Positions 11,313 to 22,835 of a stretch of 64,000 nt of DNA are shown in pieces (within the stretch, counting starts at the first letter, position 1; each line of letters opens with the position of its first letter). The translations under genes and the position numbers were made by a program. The DNA is from Chloranthus sessilifolius (taxonomy: Eukaryota > Streptophyta > Magnoliopsida > Chloranthales > Chloranthaceae): contig CM037590.1 of NCBI GenBank assembly GCA_021018995.1, positions 100,999,097 through 101,063,096 of the forward strand, in the 5' to 3' direction. The notes beneath the pieces were generated by a model, which worked only from the letters and a program-made list of their open reading frames with translations, searched no databases and was not told the origin of the DNA.

Positions 11313-11403
11313 CAAGTCACCTGCATAGGTCATACCTGCGTAAGTCATACCTGCGTAGGCCATACCTATGTAGGTCATACCTGCGTAGGATATACCTACG
11401 TAC
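11313..11403. repeat. Short 15-bp tandem array in LARD LTR
   Basis: Six copies of the CATACCTGCGTAGGT-type 15-mer at the left side of the nested solo LTR. They are the same unit as the main array at 13128-13466. Confidence 0.8.
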
Positions 11404-11408
11404 GGGTT

Positions 11409-12564
11409 TGACTGGGATGCCAACATTGTAGACATTGGATACGGACCGTTTCGTGTGTACCGACGTCGAAAGAAGCAGAACGGAAACGGAGATCAAAACC
11501 CGAAATAAAGAATTGGACGTGCTGGAGCAATGCCAGTCAATCGATTGACACTTGGGTTTCAATCGATTGACTGGGCCTGTGAGGAATTAATTCTGACAAT
11601 ACATATGTATGTCAATCGATTGAATACTATATGTCAATCGATTGACTGAGGAGTTAATTCTGACAATATACATGTACGTCAATTGATTGAATACTATATG
11701 CCAGTCGATTGACTGCGTCAGAATTCGAATTTGAATTTTGAATACTATATGTCAATCGATTGACTGAGGAGTTAATTCTGACGATATACATGTACGTCAA
11801 TCGATTGAATACTATGTCAGTCAATTGAATACTATGTCAGTCGATTGACTGCGTCACACCAAACCCATACTTGTCTTTGTTTATTTTTGGCTTTAGGGTT
11901 TTATTTTTCTCTTGTGAGACCTCCTATATAAGGTCTCTAGATAAACATTGTAAGGGATAATTGATTATGAATGAAAGTTATTACTTGTGTGCTTGAGATG
12001 AGCCATTGTTGAGGAGTGATTCTTCTTCTTCCCGAGATGGGTTTGGTGTGAGGCCAAGGGTGTGATGCCTACAATTTTATCTCGTATCTCTATCTTTGAT
12101 TCTCTATTTTCTGCTCTCATTTTCATCCTATAAGCCCTAAATCCAGCCGTTACCCTGTCAAAATTTCCTCAAACCATAACTCTAGCTTTCATCTAGGCCA
12201 TTGAATCGACCCGATTCGATAACCCCAATTCCCATCCCAACCATCTAGCCAACCTAAACCCTTAAATCGACCCGATTTCTAAACCCTTGAAGAACCGGAG
12301 ATCCCATCATTGAACCATGAGCGAGTACCCTAATCTAGAAGTGGCTAAAGTTCTACCTCTAGGATCTTCCTTCTGCGAGGCTAACAGATCTAGCGCAACG
12401 GATCGGACCCTACCCGAATCGAATGTGATCATCCTACTGGAAACTATGAACCTTACGGTATTTGCATTTATTCGTATTGATTTTTGCTTAATTAATTTAA
12501 TCTAATTTCGACAAAATAATCATTCCATCATCATTCACGTAGTATAGGGTCTTGTCCTGCGTCA
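11409..12564 (+). mobile_element. Solo LTR nested in the LARD 5' LTR
   Basis: A 1,156-bp block beginning TGAC and ending GTCA, with an exact 5-bp target duplication gggtt (11404-11408 and 12565-12569). It carries an array of TCAATCGATTGA palindromes (11530-11850), then a TATA-like CTATATAAGG near 11929, then a leader-like region. The counterpart place in the 3' LTR (about 18412-18630) lacks it, although flanking sequence there also differs. It is related in layout to the solo LTR at 5371-6459. Confidence 0.8.
11530..11850. promoter_or_regulatory. Palindrome array TCAATCGATTGA upstream of TATA
   Basis: About ten copies of TCAATCGATTGA or one- to two-base variants, spaced irregularly, within larger imperfect direct repeats (with GAGGAGTTAATTCTGAC between copies). 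The array ends about 80 bp before the TATA-like box near 11929. Its position in the LTR U3 suggests a promoter or enhancer role; this is inference. Confidence 0.65.
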
Positions 12565-13127
12565 GGGTTGCAATCACGTACCCTAGGCCATACCTACTTA
12601 AGGTATCTCCGAGATTCTTTCCGTTCCCTCTTCCTTTTTTTTCTATTTAGAGTGTACGAGAGGATTAAGTCCGAATTGAATTCTAAATTCAGACTGTTTC
12701 CGATATGGTTGCATATAGGATAAGAGCTACGACCCTTGCCTAAATGTGATTCGCTTAGGATAAGAGTTACGCCTCTTACCTAAGTATGATTTATAGTTGC
12801 AATTTGAGATTACGCGTTACGGCACATACCCAGTTTCTTATGTACATAGAGATAGTCAACCTACGTGGGTACAACCCCTCGCATAACTCTTAGTACGCTC
12901 GAATTGAAGCCACAAATCCGATACTCGTACGGATTGCAGTCACGAACCTAAAGAATGATTCCGGACTCTGACCATCAGAATTATTAGATCTAAATCACGT
13001 CCCGAAATTAGAGTTTACCTCGCGGTTCGGGTCATCACTCCCTCAAATGTAGGGTTTGGATCTCAACCCCAAGATCGAAATTTTTTTTACGGTGGTAAAA
13101 TTCAATTTTGTGATACACAAATAATTA

Positions 13128-13466
13128 AGTCATACCTGCGTAGGTCGTACCTGGGTAGGCCAAACTTGCGTAGGCCAAACCTGCACAGGTCATACCTGCG
13201 TAGGTCGTACCTGCGTAAGTCATACCTGCATAAATCGTACCTGAGTAGATCATACTTGCGTATATCGTACCTGCATAGGTCATACTTGCGAATGTCGTAG
13301 CTGGGCAAGCCCTACCTGCGCAGGCCGTACCTACGTGGGCCATACATGCATGGGCTATACCTGCGTATATCGTACCTGCATAGGTCATACTTGCGTAGGC
13401 CATACCTGCATAGGGCATTCCTGCGTAGGCCGTATCTGCATAGGCCATACCTGCGTGGCTCGTACC
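13128..13466. repeat. 15-bp tandem array (GTACCTGCGTAGGTC type)
   Basis: About 22 head-to-tail copies of a 15-mer with the consensus CATACCTGCGTAGGC or CGTACCTGCGTAGGT. Because 15 is a multiple of three and the unit lacks stops in several frames, long but meaningless open frames appear on the minus strand. Confidence 0.95.
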
Positions 13467-13509
13467 TTCCCTAACCATCGCTTATGCAGTCCTCGCGTGG
13501 GTTAAATAT

Positions 13510-14480
13510 TTTAACGACAAATTCATTGACTTTCAGTCAAACGTTCATAATATGAGATTGTAAATCTCATAAGATCATGTGGTATATTTATTACATGTTG
13601 ACTAAGTCTTGAGATTTTGGTCAAATCCAGTGGACTCGTTGACTTTTGATCAAACGACCATAATACGAGATCATAGCTAGATCCAACGGTGAATTTATTG
13701 TATGTTGATCAGATCTTGTGACTTTGGTCAAATCCAACAGTGGACTCGTTGACTTTTAGTCAAACAATCATAATGCGAGATCGTAACAAGATCCAATGAT
13801 GGATTTATTGCATGTTGACCGAATCTTATGATTTTTGTCAAATCCAACGATGGACTCATTGACTTTTGGTCAAATGATCATATACGAGATCGTAACGAGA
13901 TCCGACGGTGGATTTATTACATGTCAACAAATCTTGTGATTTTGGTTAAATCCAACGGTGGATTCATTGACTTTTGGTCAAACGGTCATAATATGATATT
14001 GTGAGAAGATCCAACGGTGGATTTATTGCATGTTGACTAGATCTTATAATTTTGGTCCAATCCAATAGTAGACTCGTTGACTTTTGATCAAACAATCATA
14101 ATACGGGATTGTAAAGAGATCCAACAGTGAATTTATTGTATGTTGACCAGATCTTGTGATTTTGGTATAATCCAATGGTGGACTTGCAGACTTTTGATCA
14201 AACGATCATAATACGAAATCGTAACAAGATCTAACGGTAGATTTGTTACATGTTGACCAAATCATGATTTTGGTCTAATCTAACGGTGAACTACTTGATT
14301 TATAGCCAAATAGTCATATTACAAGACCGTAATAAAATCCAACGGTGGATTTATCATGCATTGATCAAATCTCATAGTTTTGATCAAATCCAACGGTGGA
14401 TTCATTAACTTTATGTTAAATGATCGTATTATAAGATCATTAGAGGATCTGATGATGAAATCATCACAAAAAACCTACGA
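13510..14480. repeat. Tandem array of about 110 bp, 5' LTR
   Basis: About nine diverged head-to-tail units. Each contains GTTGACTTTTGGTCAAACG, then ATAATACGAGATCGTAA, then GATCCAACGGTGGATTTATTG. The GTTGACTTTTGGTCAA word is itself an imperfect palindrome. The same array recurs at 19790-21110 in the 3' LTR. Confidence 0.9.
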
Positions 14481-15026
14481 TGATCAAATCCTAAGGAATG
14501 TGATGATATCCGACCCGTGATTAGAAACGCAATAACTAAAAGTGTTAATTCTTTGGATAACCAAACATCCGAAAATGGATCCAATGTTTGAAATCGTCTT
14601 TCAGACAAGCAAGCATGAATTCATTATGAGACTTATCCACAAACTCCTCATGCCCATATTTGACCATGCCTATCAATCGGATGGCTCTAACTTCTGGATA
14701 AGGGGCTCTCATCTCCGACATCCTTTATTTCACATTGCTCGAGTCTCCAACGAAGAAAGCATACTACGCATCCATCTTGTACAATGAAGATGGAGATATT
14801 AATGAAGACCTAGACTTAATATTTATTTTGTTTATTTGAAAGATACAGTTACTTTTTTTTAGTTAAAGGTATTTGATTTTGAGGTAATTAACGAGGAATC
14901 AATTGTGATACCCGAAAGTGTAAAGTCCGTCATTTTCAATAAAACCCTCCCCTAGCGAGGAGAAATTTGTTATGATTGATTTGTGCTGGATTTATATTCT
15001 ACGCAAACTTGTTGTTTACAAATTTC

Positions 15027-15045
15027 TGGCATGCACGGTGGGACC
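15027..15045 (+). other. LARD primer-binding site
   Basis: TGGCATGCACGGTGGGACC lies six bases inside the 5' LTR end. It resembles the TGGCACGCCCGGTGGGAC type of PBS used by Tat/Ogre-like gypsy elements. Confidence 0.65.
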
Positions 15046-15190
15046 CACTTCTCTCATCTATAAGCTACGAAATGAAAGGAATTCTTTGAAAATGAGTTAA
15101 ATATGATGAATGATTAATTGTTGATTATTTCATGTATACATTCATTTAATCGTTGGTTATTCCATGCAATAGATTTTACCAATCAACTCA

Positions 15191-16018
15191 ATGGCTTATG
15201 GAAAGAGCATTGCATCCTCTTCCACTAACAATCAACATGTGGAGAGGGCATACACTCAAACAGACGAGGCAACACTCCGATACTCGACCAGCCTCATGGC
15301 TCACACCACATTAGAAGAAGAACGTTCTCATATGGAGAAACCAGTGTCTCCTAATTCCTTCACTGCGATTGAGAACCCATTATATGGAGATTTCGATTTC
15401 CTCTTCTCGAAAGATGAATCTCTTGAAACTCCATCAACAAAATCACCCCGATCAAACTCGGTAAGCCCTACAAGAATACTGAGATTTGTTAGTGCACTTG
15501 CTTCGCCTCATCTGGAGGTAATTTATGACTCATCGTCATTTAACTCACCTCGTCTGGAGGCAAACAAGATGATCATTTCATCTGATAATGAAACTTCGCC
15601 TCATCCAGAGGTAATCAATGACTCATTGTCATTCAACTCACCTCGTCTGGAGGTAAACAAGATGATCGTTTCATCTGATAATGAGACTTCGCCTCATCCG
15701 GAGGCAATCAATGACTCATCGTCATTCAACTCACCTCGTATGGAGGCAAACAAGATGATCATTTCATCTGATAATGAGACTTCGCCTCATTCGGAGGCGA
15801 CCAATGGCTCATCGTCATTCAACTTACCTCGTATGGAGGCAAACAAGATGATCATTTTATCTTTGAAACTTGATAATAAGTCCTACAAACAAAGCTCGTT
15901 CTTCAAACTCCCTTCACCACGAAACCCGTTACATCTCAGTAGAAGCCATAATAAATCGGACTACATGATACAGAGTCTGACAAAATTTGAGTTAGATATT
16001 CTAATGAGGTTTTGCTAA
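15191..16018 (+). CDS. LARD internal open frame with 31-residue repeats
   Basis: A 275-codon open frame inside the LARD. The N-terminal third (MAYGKSIASS onward) is Ser/Thr-rich and unfamiliar. Residues of about 100-220 are four tandem units of 31 residues (93 bp, starts near 15502, 15595, 15688 and 15781), each with a SPH-E-NDSSSFNSPR-E-NKMI core. The C-terminus is basic. I do not recognise a conserved domain; it is too short for a full Gag and has no zinc knuckle. It may be a relic of the N-terminal Gag region of the parent element. That it has stayed open in an old element is notable but may only reflect repeat homogenisation. Confidence 0.45.
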   Translation: MAYGKSIASSSTNNQHVERAYTQTDEATLRYSTSLMAHTTLEEERSHMEKPVSPNSFTAIENPLYGDFDFLFSKDESLETPSTKSPRSNSVSPTRILRFVSALASPHLEVIYDSSSFNSPRLEANKMIISSDNETSPHPEVINDSLSFNSPRLEVNKMIVSSDNETSPHPEAINDSSSFNSPRMEANKMIISSDNETSPHSEATNGSSSFNLPRMEANKMIILSLKLDNKSYKQSSFFKLPSPRNPLHLSRSHNKSDYMIQSLTKFELDILMRFC

Positions 16019-16479
16019 AATTAATGCTCGTCAAATTTCGAATAAATTATTTTAGTCAAATTTTGCGGAAAATATTCGAGTCTTCCGATAAGTTTCGTAC
16101 TTGATACTTGTTAAAATTCTATATCAGAAACCTTGATCAAATTTTGAAATTTTAATCGAGCCATCCGATGAGTTTTAAACTCGAAGCCCGATTGAAATTC
16201 AACCTACATATTTTAGTTGAATTTCTAAAATATTAATTTGGTCCTTTGGTCAATTTTATGATCGGTGACCGTCTCAAATCTTTATTCGGATAGTTGGTCA
16301 GATCTCAATGTAAAATTAATCGGGTCAATCGATGAGTTTTAAACTCGAAGCCCAATTGAAATTCAACGTACATACTTTAGTTGAATTTCTAAAATATTAA
16401 TTTGGTCCTCTAGTCAATTTTATGATCAGTGACCATTTCAGATCTTGATTTGGATAGTCAACATATCCCATGTAAATTT

Positions 16480-17600
16480 AATCGCCCGAAAATCAGTCAG
16501 ATCTGTCCGGGTATCCAAAACAGATCTACCTGATTTTATTTTGACCACACGATCTATATTGAGATCGATGGTCAATAGAAAATCAATTTAATAATTTTTG
16601 TAAACGACCCAAAAATCAATCAGATATGTCTGAGTAGCCAAAACAGATCTTTCGGATTTTTTTTTGGACCACCCGATCTGTATCAAGATTGATGGTCAAT
16701 AGAAAATCAAATTCATAATTTTTGTTGATTTTTAAAAAATACTTTTAACACCGTTTTGATCTCTGTAAGCGGCCCGAAAATCAATTAGATTTGCCAAGGT
16801 AGCCAAAGTAGCCAAAGTAGATCTTTCAGATTTAATTTTGACCACCCAATCGATATTGAGATCGATGGTCAATAGAAAATCAACTCAATAATTTTTATTG
16901 ATGTTTGGAAAATATTTTTTCAGGCCGTTTTGATCTCTGCAAACAACCCGAAAATCAGTCAGATCTGTCCGGGTAGCCAAAACAGGTCTTTCGAATTTTA
17001 TTTTGACCACACGATCTATATCAAGATTAATGGTCAATAAAAAATCAAATACATAATTTTTGTTGACTTTTAGAAAAAAACTTTAAGGCCGTTTTGATCT
17101 CTGTAAACAGCCCAAAAATCAGTCAGATATGTCCGGGTAGCCAAAACAGATCTTTCGGATTTTATTTTGACCACCCGATCTATATTGAGATCGATGGTCA
17201 ATAGAAAATCAACTTAATAATTTTGTTGATTTTTAGAAAATAATTTTTAAGGTCATTTTAATCTCTGTAAACGGCCCTAAAATCAGTCAAATCTGCTAGA
17301 GTAGTCAAAGTAGATCTTCTAAATTTTATTTTGACCACCCGATCGATATTGAGATCAATGGTCAATAGAAAATCAACTCAATAATTTTTGTTAATTTTTA
17401 GAAAATATTGTTAAGGCCATTTTGAGCTTTGTAAACGGCCCAAAAATCAATCAGATCTGTCCCGATAGCCAAAACAGATCTTCCAGATTCTATTTTGACC
17501 ACCTGATCAATATCGAGATCGATGGTCCGTAGAATATCAACTTAATTATATTTGTTGACTTTTCAAAAATATTTTTTAAGCCAATTTCTAAAGTCAGAAT
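16480..17600. repeat. Tandem array of about 165 bp in LARD interior
   Basis: Units begin near 16758, 16931, 17096, 17260 and 17424 (GATCTCTGTAAACGGCCC), with two shorter units before them (about 16485 and 16611). Each contains CAGATCTGTCCGGGTAGCC and GACCACCCGATC. Tandem arrays just upstream of the 3' LTR are typical of Tat/Ogre-type elements. Confidence 0.9.
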
Positions 17601-17993
17601 CTTTTCCATAAATTTGTTAGGGTTCATAGATTCAATCGGTCCGTCCAAAGGATTAAGGAGATTCATCTTGATATTTGAAGAGCGTTCTCGTAAGAAGCAC
17701 AAATCCTATGACCATAAATCAGTATACGGTCTTCCCGTAGGAAGTACAGTATGATTAATCTCAAAATCCAAAGCTCGTCCCCTGAAATCTCTCAGATTGG
17801 AATCAGGCCATCCGATGGACTCCAAAATTCAAATTCCAATGATTGAATCTCCGTAGAGAATATGATCACTATTCGGTAGTAAAATTCCAATAGGAAGTAT
17901 AATTTAGGTCGATTTTTATCGACTTTTTTTAATTTATAATAAAAAAGAAGAAAATATAACACAAAAAAAGTCAACAAAAATCGAGGAGGCACC
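17601..17993. other. LARD 3' internal region with polypurine tract
   Basis: Unique AT-rich sequence ending in AAAATCGAGGAGGCACC directly before the 3' LTR; the purine-rich end is the likely plus-strand primer. Confidence 0.55.
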
Positions 17994-19194
17994 TGTTGAC
18001 TAGGAATTTTCAATTTATTTTTAGAAGTCGAAAAGTTCTTCTACTTAGTTTCAAAGCTCGGATAGAATGAATTAATGGAAGAGATTAAGAAAGGAAGCTC
18101 TATTTCTAGGTTTTCTGCTTAAAACCTACTCTATCTAGGACTTAAAGTCCTAAGTTATGTCAAAGACTGTGACGCATCGACATGCTTACATGGGCCCTCT
18201 TCGCACTCCCTCTAACATGGTCCACACAGGCCATCCCCTTTCTCTCTCATTGATGGCCCACGCAGGTCATCCGCTTTTTCTCCCATTGATGGCCCACTCA
18301 AGCCACCTCTTTTCTATTTCTCCTTTCTCCCTCTTGTCTTTTTCTCTTGAAATATGGCCCGCGCAGGTCACCTACATAGGTCGTACCTGCATAGGGCATA
18401 CTGCACCTGCGTAGGCCAATCTTCTCTCAATCTGGGTGAAGGTTAAGACCCACGCAGCCCTCAAAACCCTTGATTTTTGTGAAACTCTTGCGAAAACCGT
18501 AGGAATATAATTTCCCGTAACCGCTACCATAAATCTATAAATAACACATCCATTCTCATTATTAGGATTCGAAAATTTTTATACGATAGCCCAGTCGAAA
18601 CTTCTTCGACTTTGATTCTCTTACAAAAGACCTTAAGGTATCTCTGAGATTCTTTTCGTTCCCTCTTCTTTTTTTCTATTTAGAGTGTACAGGGGATCAA
18701 GTCTTGATTGAATTCTGAATTCAAACCATCTCTGATACGGGTGCATCTAGGATAAGAGCTACGGCCCTTGCCAAAATGTGATACGTTTAGGATAAGAGTT
18801 ACGGCTCTTACCTAAGTATGATTTAGGGTTGCAATTTGGTATTGCGCATTATGGCACGAATCCAATTTCCTGTGTCCTTAGAGATGGTTAAGCTACGTGA
18901 GTACAACCCCTCACATAACTCTTAGTACACTCGAATTTCAACCACAAATCCAATACTCGTACGGGTTGCAATTACGAACCCAAAAAATGATTCCGGACTC
19001 TGACACCCAAAATATTCATTTACAATGACTCATAATGGCTCATAACCATCAAATTTACCAAATCTAAATCACGTCCCGAAATTAGAGTTTCCTCGCGGTT
19101 CGGGATATCACTCCCTCAAATGTAGGGTTTGGATCTCAACCTCGAAATTGGAAATTTTTTTGGTGTGGTAAAATTCAATTTCTTGATATACAAA

Positions 19195-19456
19195 TAATTA
19201 GGCCATACCTGCATAGGCCATACCGTGGGTCGCCCCTCAAGGTAGGCGGACTCGTGAGGTCGCGCCTCTCGTAGATCGTACATTTAGCCGCACTTATGAG
19301 ATCGTACCTATGTGCACTCACATAGACCATACCAACAGTAGTCGCATTGTGGTCAGATCTGCGTAAGGCATACTTGCATGAGCCGTATCTACATAGGCCA
19401 TACCTACGTGGGCCATACCTGCATGGGTCATACATGCGTGGGCCGTACCTGCCCTA
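19195..19456. repeat. 15-bp array, 3' LTR version
   Basis: Degraded and shortened counterpart of the 13128-13466 array, with CATACCTGCATAGGC-type units interrupted by unrelated words. Confidence 0.75.
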
Positions 19457-19464
19457 TCCGTCGC

Positions 19465-19775
19465 TAGGGTTGTCAAGCTGGCTTGATTGCTTGCCAGAGA
19501 ATGGGCCGTTCGCCCAATTTTTAGAAATATAATAACGGGCCCGCTCAGATAAAATCGGTGGATTTGGGCTTCAAAGTTTAGGCCTCATCTCCTAAGATGA
19601 TATCCTTTAAGAAAAAAAAAACTAAAAATTTTTATTAAAATTTGTTTAAAACTAGGCCCGTTTAGCTAAACGGGCTGGGTTCGGGTTACATAAGTTAAAA
19701 TCGGGTTGGGCCCAACCCGGCCCGTTTAGCTAAACGGGCCGGGTGAAAACCCGACCCGGCCCGTTGACAGCCCTA
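19465..19775. mobile_element. hAT-like MITE nested in LARD 3' LTR
   Basis: A 311-bp element beginning TAGGGTTGTCAAG and ending TTGACAGCCCTA, flanked by tccgtcgc (19457-19464) and tccgttgc (19776-19783), an 8-bp duplication with one mismatch. The interior carries CCCGTTTAGCTAAACGGGC palindromes. The empty site survives in the 5' LTR (CTAACCATCGCTTATGCAG near 13472), which supports both ends. Non-coding. Confidence 0.85.
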
Positions 19776-19789
19776 TCCGTTGCTTATGA

Positions 19790-21110
19790 CTCATTGACTT
19801 TTGATCAAACAATCATAATACCATATCATAACAAGATCCAACAGTGAATTTATTGCATGTTGACCAGATCTTATGATTTTGGTCAAATCCAATGATGGAT
19901 TCATTGACTTTTGGTCAAATGATCATAATACGAGATCCAACGGTGAACTTTTTGCAGGTTGACTAGATCTTGTGATTTTGGTCAAATCCATCAGTATAAT
20001 CGTTGACTTTTGGTCATACCTACATAATTTATACACGCATAGATCGTATACTGCGTGAGCCATACCTCGTAGGCCATACATCGTGGCCGTGCCGGTAGTA
20101 AGTCATACCTACATAGGTTAGTACTTGCGTGACTGCGTGAGCCATACACTTATGCAATCCTCACGTGGGTTTAATATTTTAACGACAGATTCGTTGACTT
20201 TTAGTCAAATGTTCTTAATATGAGATTGTAATGAGATCATGTAGTGGATTTGTTACATGTTGACTAAGTCTTGAAATTTTGGTCAAATTCAATGGTGGAC
20301 TCGTTGAGTTTTGGTCAAACGATCACAATAAGATATCGTAATGAGATCCAATAGTAGATTTATTGCATGTTGACCAGATCTTGTGATTTTGGCCAAATCC
20401 AACGGTAGACTTGTTGACTCTTTATCAAACGAACATAATACGAGATCGTAACAAGATCTAACTGTGGATTTATTGCATGTTGACCAGATCTTTTGATTGT
20501 GGTCAAATCCAATGGTAGACTCATTGGCTTTTGGTCAAATGATCATAATATAAGATCACAACCAGATCCAACGGTAGATTTATTACATGTCAATCAAATC
20601 TTGTGATTTTGGTCAAATCCAACGGTGGATTCATTGACTTTGTATCAAACGATCATAATACGAGATCTAATGGTGGATTTATTGCACGTTGACTAGATCT
20701 TGTGATTTTAGTCAAATCCAACGGTAGACTCGTTGACTTTTGGCCAAACAGTCATAATACGAGATTGTAACAAGGACCAAAGGTGGATTTATTGCATGTT
20801 GAGCAGATCTTGTGATTCTGTTATAATCCAATAGTAGACTCGCTGACTTTTGGTCAAGCGATCATAATACGAGATCGTAACGAGATCCAATGGTAGATTT
20901 GTTACATGTTGATCAAATCTTCTGATTTTGGTTAAATCTAACGTGAACTAGTTGATTTTTAGCCAAATGGTCATAATACGAGACCATAATAAGATCAAAC
21001 GGTGGATTTGTCATACATTGATCAAATCTTATTGTTTTGATCAAATCCAATGGTGGATTCATTAACTTTATGTTAAATAATCATATGATAAGATTATTAT
21101 ATGATCTAAT
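19790..21110. repeat. Tandem array of about 110 bp, 3' LTR
   Basis: Counterpart of the 13510-14480 array with more units, and with an interruption near 20010-20160 by TACATA/CGTGAGCCATAC words derived from the 15-bp array. Confidence 0.85.
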
Positions 21111-21683
21111 GATAAAATCATCACAAAAAAACCTATGATGATCAAATCCTAAGGAATTTGATGATATCCAACCTGTAATTAGATACCCCATAACTAAAAG
21201 TGCTATTTCTTTGGATGACTAAACATCAGAAAATGGATCCGGTGTTTGAATTTGTCTTCCAGACAAGTGAGCATGGATTCATTATGAGACTCATCCACGA
21301 ACTCCTCATGCCCATATTTTACCATGCTTATCGATCGGATGGATCTAACTTTCAGAGAAGGGGCTCTCGTCTCCTATGTCCTTTACGTCACATCGCTCGA
21401 GTCTTTGACGAAGAAAGTATATTGTATGTCCATCTCGTACCGTGAAGATGAAGATATTAATGAAGACATAGTTCCTTAGAATTTATTTTGTTTATTTCAG
21501 AGATGTAATTACTTTAGTAACTTTTAATTAGAGGTATTCGATTTTGATGTAATTAAAGTGGAATCAATTGCAATATCCAAAAGTGTAAAGTCCACCATTT
21601 TCAATAAAACGCTCTCCTAGCGAGGAAATTTGTTATGATTGATTTGTGTTGGATTTATATTCTACGCAAATTTGTTGTTTACA

Positions 21684-22550
21684 GACGGCTATCAACTTAA
21701 GGAGATATTAGCGGTTTCGACCCATTATTAATAAGTATGCGCGATCACATCGTCATAGGGCTAAATGGGGAATAAGCTCTGAAGGATCTTGTTAAGTATG
21801 GTCATCACTTCCTGTGTTGATGGTTTATAACACATTTCCCTTCATGTGTTTGGCTCGAGCAACGACTTTGGTACAAGTCGTATATGTAAGTATATAAGAT
21901 GAGAGCGACCATGTGATGTATAGATGCATGGAAGCATTAAGATGCTTGTAAATAGGATGTGTGAAACTTTAAGAAGAAAATAAGTGCAATGTAGGGACAT
22001 GATGCATTCACGCACATGCATACGGTACATTCTACCTAAAGATATGCATCATTCTATTTCTTGTTAGAATCATTTTTGTCTTTTATACCATGTTGTGCTT
22101 TTTTCATTTGGTCCTTTTCTTTATTTTGCGTTGACAAATAGTAATTGCACACACATTCACCTGAGTAGACTAGGGTGGCATGTTCTATGGCTCGGCCAAT
22201 TTGTGGTTATGTCATTTTTAGGTAATCACAATAGGGATGCAATAATTGATGCAGTGGATGCTTCTTTTGAAGTCATGTTGAAAATGAACCTTGACCATTG
22301 TTGATAAGCATATTTGGAATTATTTCATTTACCTCAGTTGCTTTATATAGACTTTATAGTTATAGTTTCAAGATAAAGATAGATTGTGCTCTTAGAAACA
22401 GTCACACATTTACTATTGATCATTTAATATTGAGCATTTAAAATTACAAGTAAGCCTGATGACGTGAATTCAATTTAAAAATAAACATTCTGACTCATGA
22501 TGTTTAAGAGCCCGTGTTCACGTTAAGAGTAAATAAGATAAGTATGTCGC
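21684..22550. other. Unassigned spacer right of the LARD
   Basis: It resumes the sequence interrupted at 10862. No gene or known repeat recognised. Confidence 0.4.
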
Positions 22551-22555
22551 CTTAA

Positions 22556-22835
22556 CCCATTGGAATGTGTGCGGTGTCACAACACGGAATTTTAAGTCCT
22601 CGTGAAGAGGTAGAATTTTGGGTCATGACAGTTGGGACTTCAGGTACATTTGCATTCGCTGCCTCCACATCATCACGTACTCCTTGTTGGTTTGACTTAA
22701 CACATTGGAATGTGTGCAGTGTCACAACACGAAATTTTTACTCTTCATGAAGAGTTAGGATTTCGGATTGTGATAGTTGGGAGTTCAAGTACATCTGAAT
22801 TTGTTGCCTCTACATCGTCACATACTCCTCCTTGG
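22556..22835 (+). repeat. Tandem duplication in copia gag/protease junction
   Basis: Two diverged units of about 145 bp, both containing CATTGGAATGTGTGC and GTGTCACAACACG and ending near CACGTACTCCT or CACATACTCCT. Confidence 0.8.

Larger units (their letters stand above)
10863..15020 (+). repeat. 5' LTR of the LARD
   Basis: 4,158 bp including a nested solo LTR of 1,156 bp. In order it holds a CT-rich stretch with repeated GGCCCACGCAGGTCA-like words, 15-bp repeats, a long AT/GC-mixed block, the main 15-bp array, the roughly 110-bp array and a unique tail ending TTGTTTACA. Its order of blocks matches the 3' LTR. Confidence 0.85.
10863..21683 (+). mobile_element. LARD-type non-autonomous Ty3/gypsy-like element
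   Basis: Two direct LTRs (10863-15020 and 17994-21683) begin TGTTGACTAGGAATTTT and end TTGTTTACA. They are flanked by gatgg (10858-10862) and gacgg (21684-21688), a one-mismatch 5-bp target duplication. A Tat/Ogre-style PBS follows the 5' LTR, and a purine-rich tract (GAGGAGGCACC) precedes the 3' LTR. The internal 2,973 bp contain one gag-like or unknown open frame and tandem repeats. There is no protease, reverse transcriptase, RNase H or integrase. LTRs near 4 kb around a short non-coding core are the definition of a LARD. The LTRs differ at many positions and by large indels, so it is an old insertion. Confidence 0.85.
17994..21683 (+). repeat. 3' LTR of the LARD
   Basis: 3,690 bp including a 311-bp nested MITE. 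It repeats the block order of the 5' LTR: leader words, an AT-rich block present only here (18412-18630), a shared block (18633-19195), a shortened and scrambled 15-bp array (about 19195-19450), the roughly 110-bp array, and the tail ending TTGTTTACA. Confidence 0.85.

Noticed and set aside
11530-11850. CRISPR-like spaced repeats (also 42530-42870 and 46150-46510)
   Set aside because: Motifs are short, degenerate and irregularly spaced, in eukaryotic LTR context; no cas genes and no uniform spacers.
13102-13478. Long minus-strand open frames with five-residue periodicity (up to 117 codons), and similar ones at 11208-11435 and 19175-19532
   Set aside because: They are by-products of the 15-bp tandem array: a period divisible by three without stops keeps frames open on both strands. 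No coding signature outside the array.
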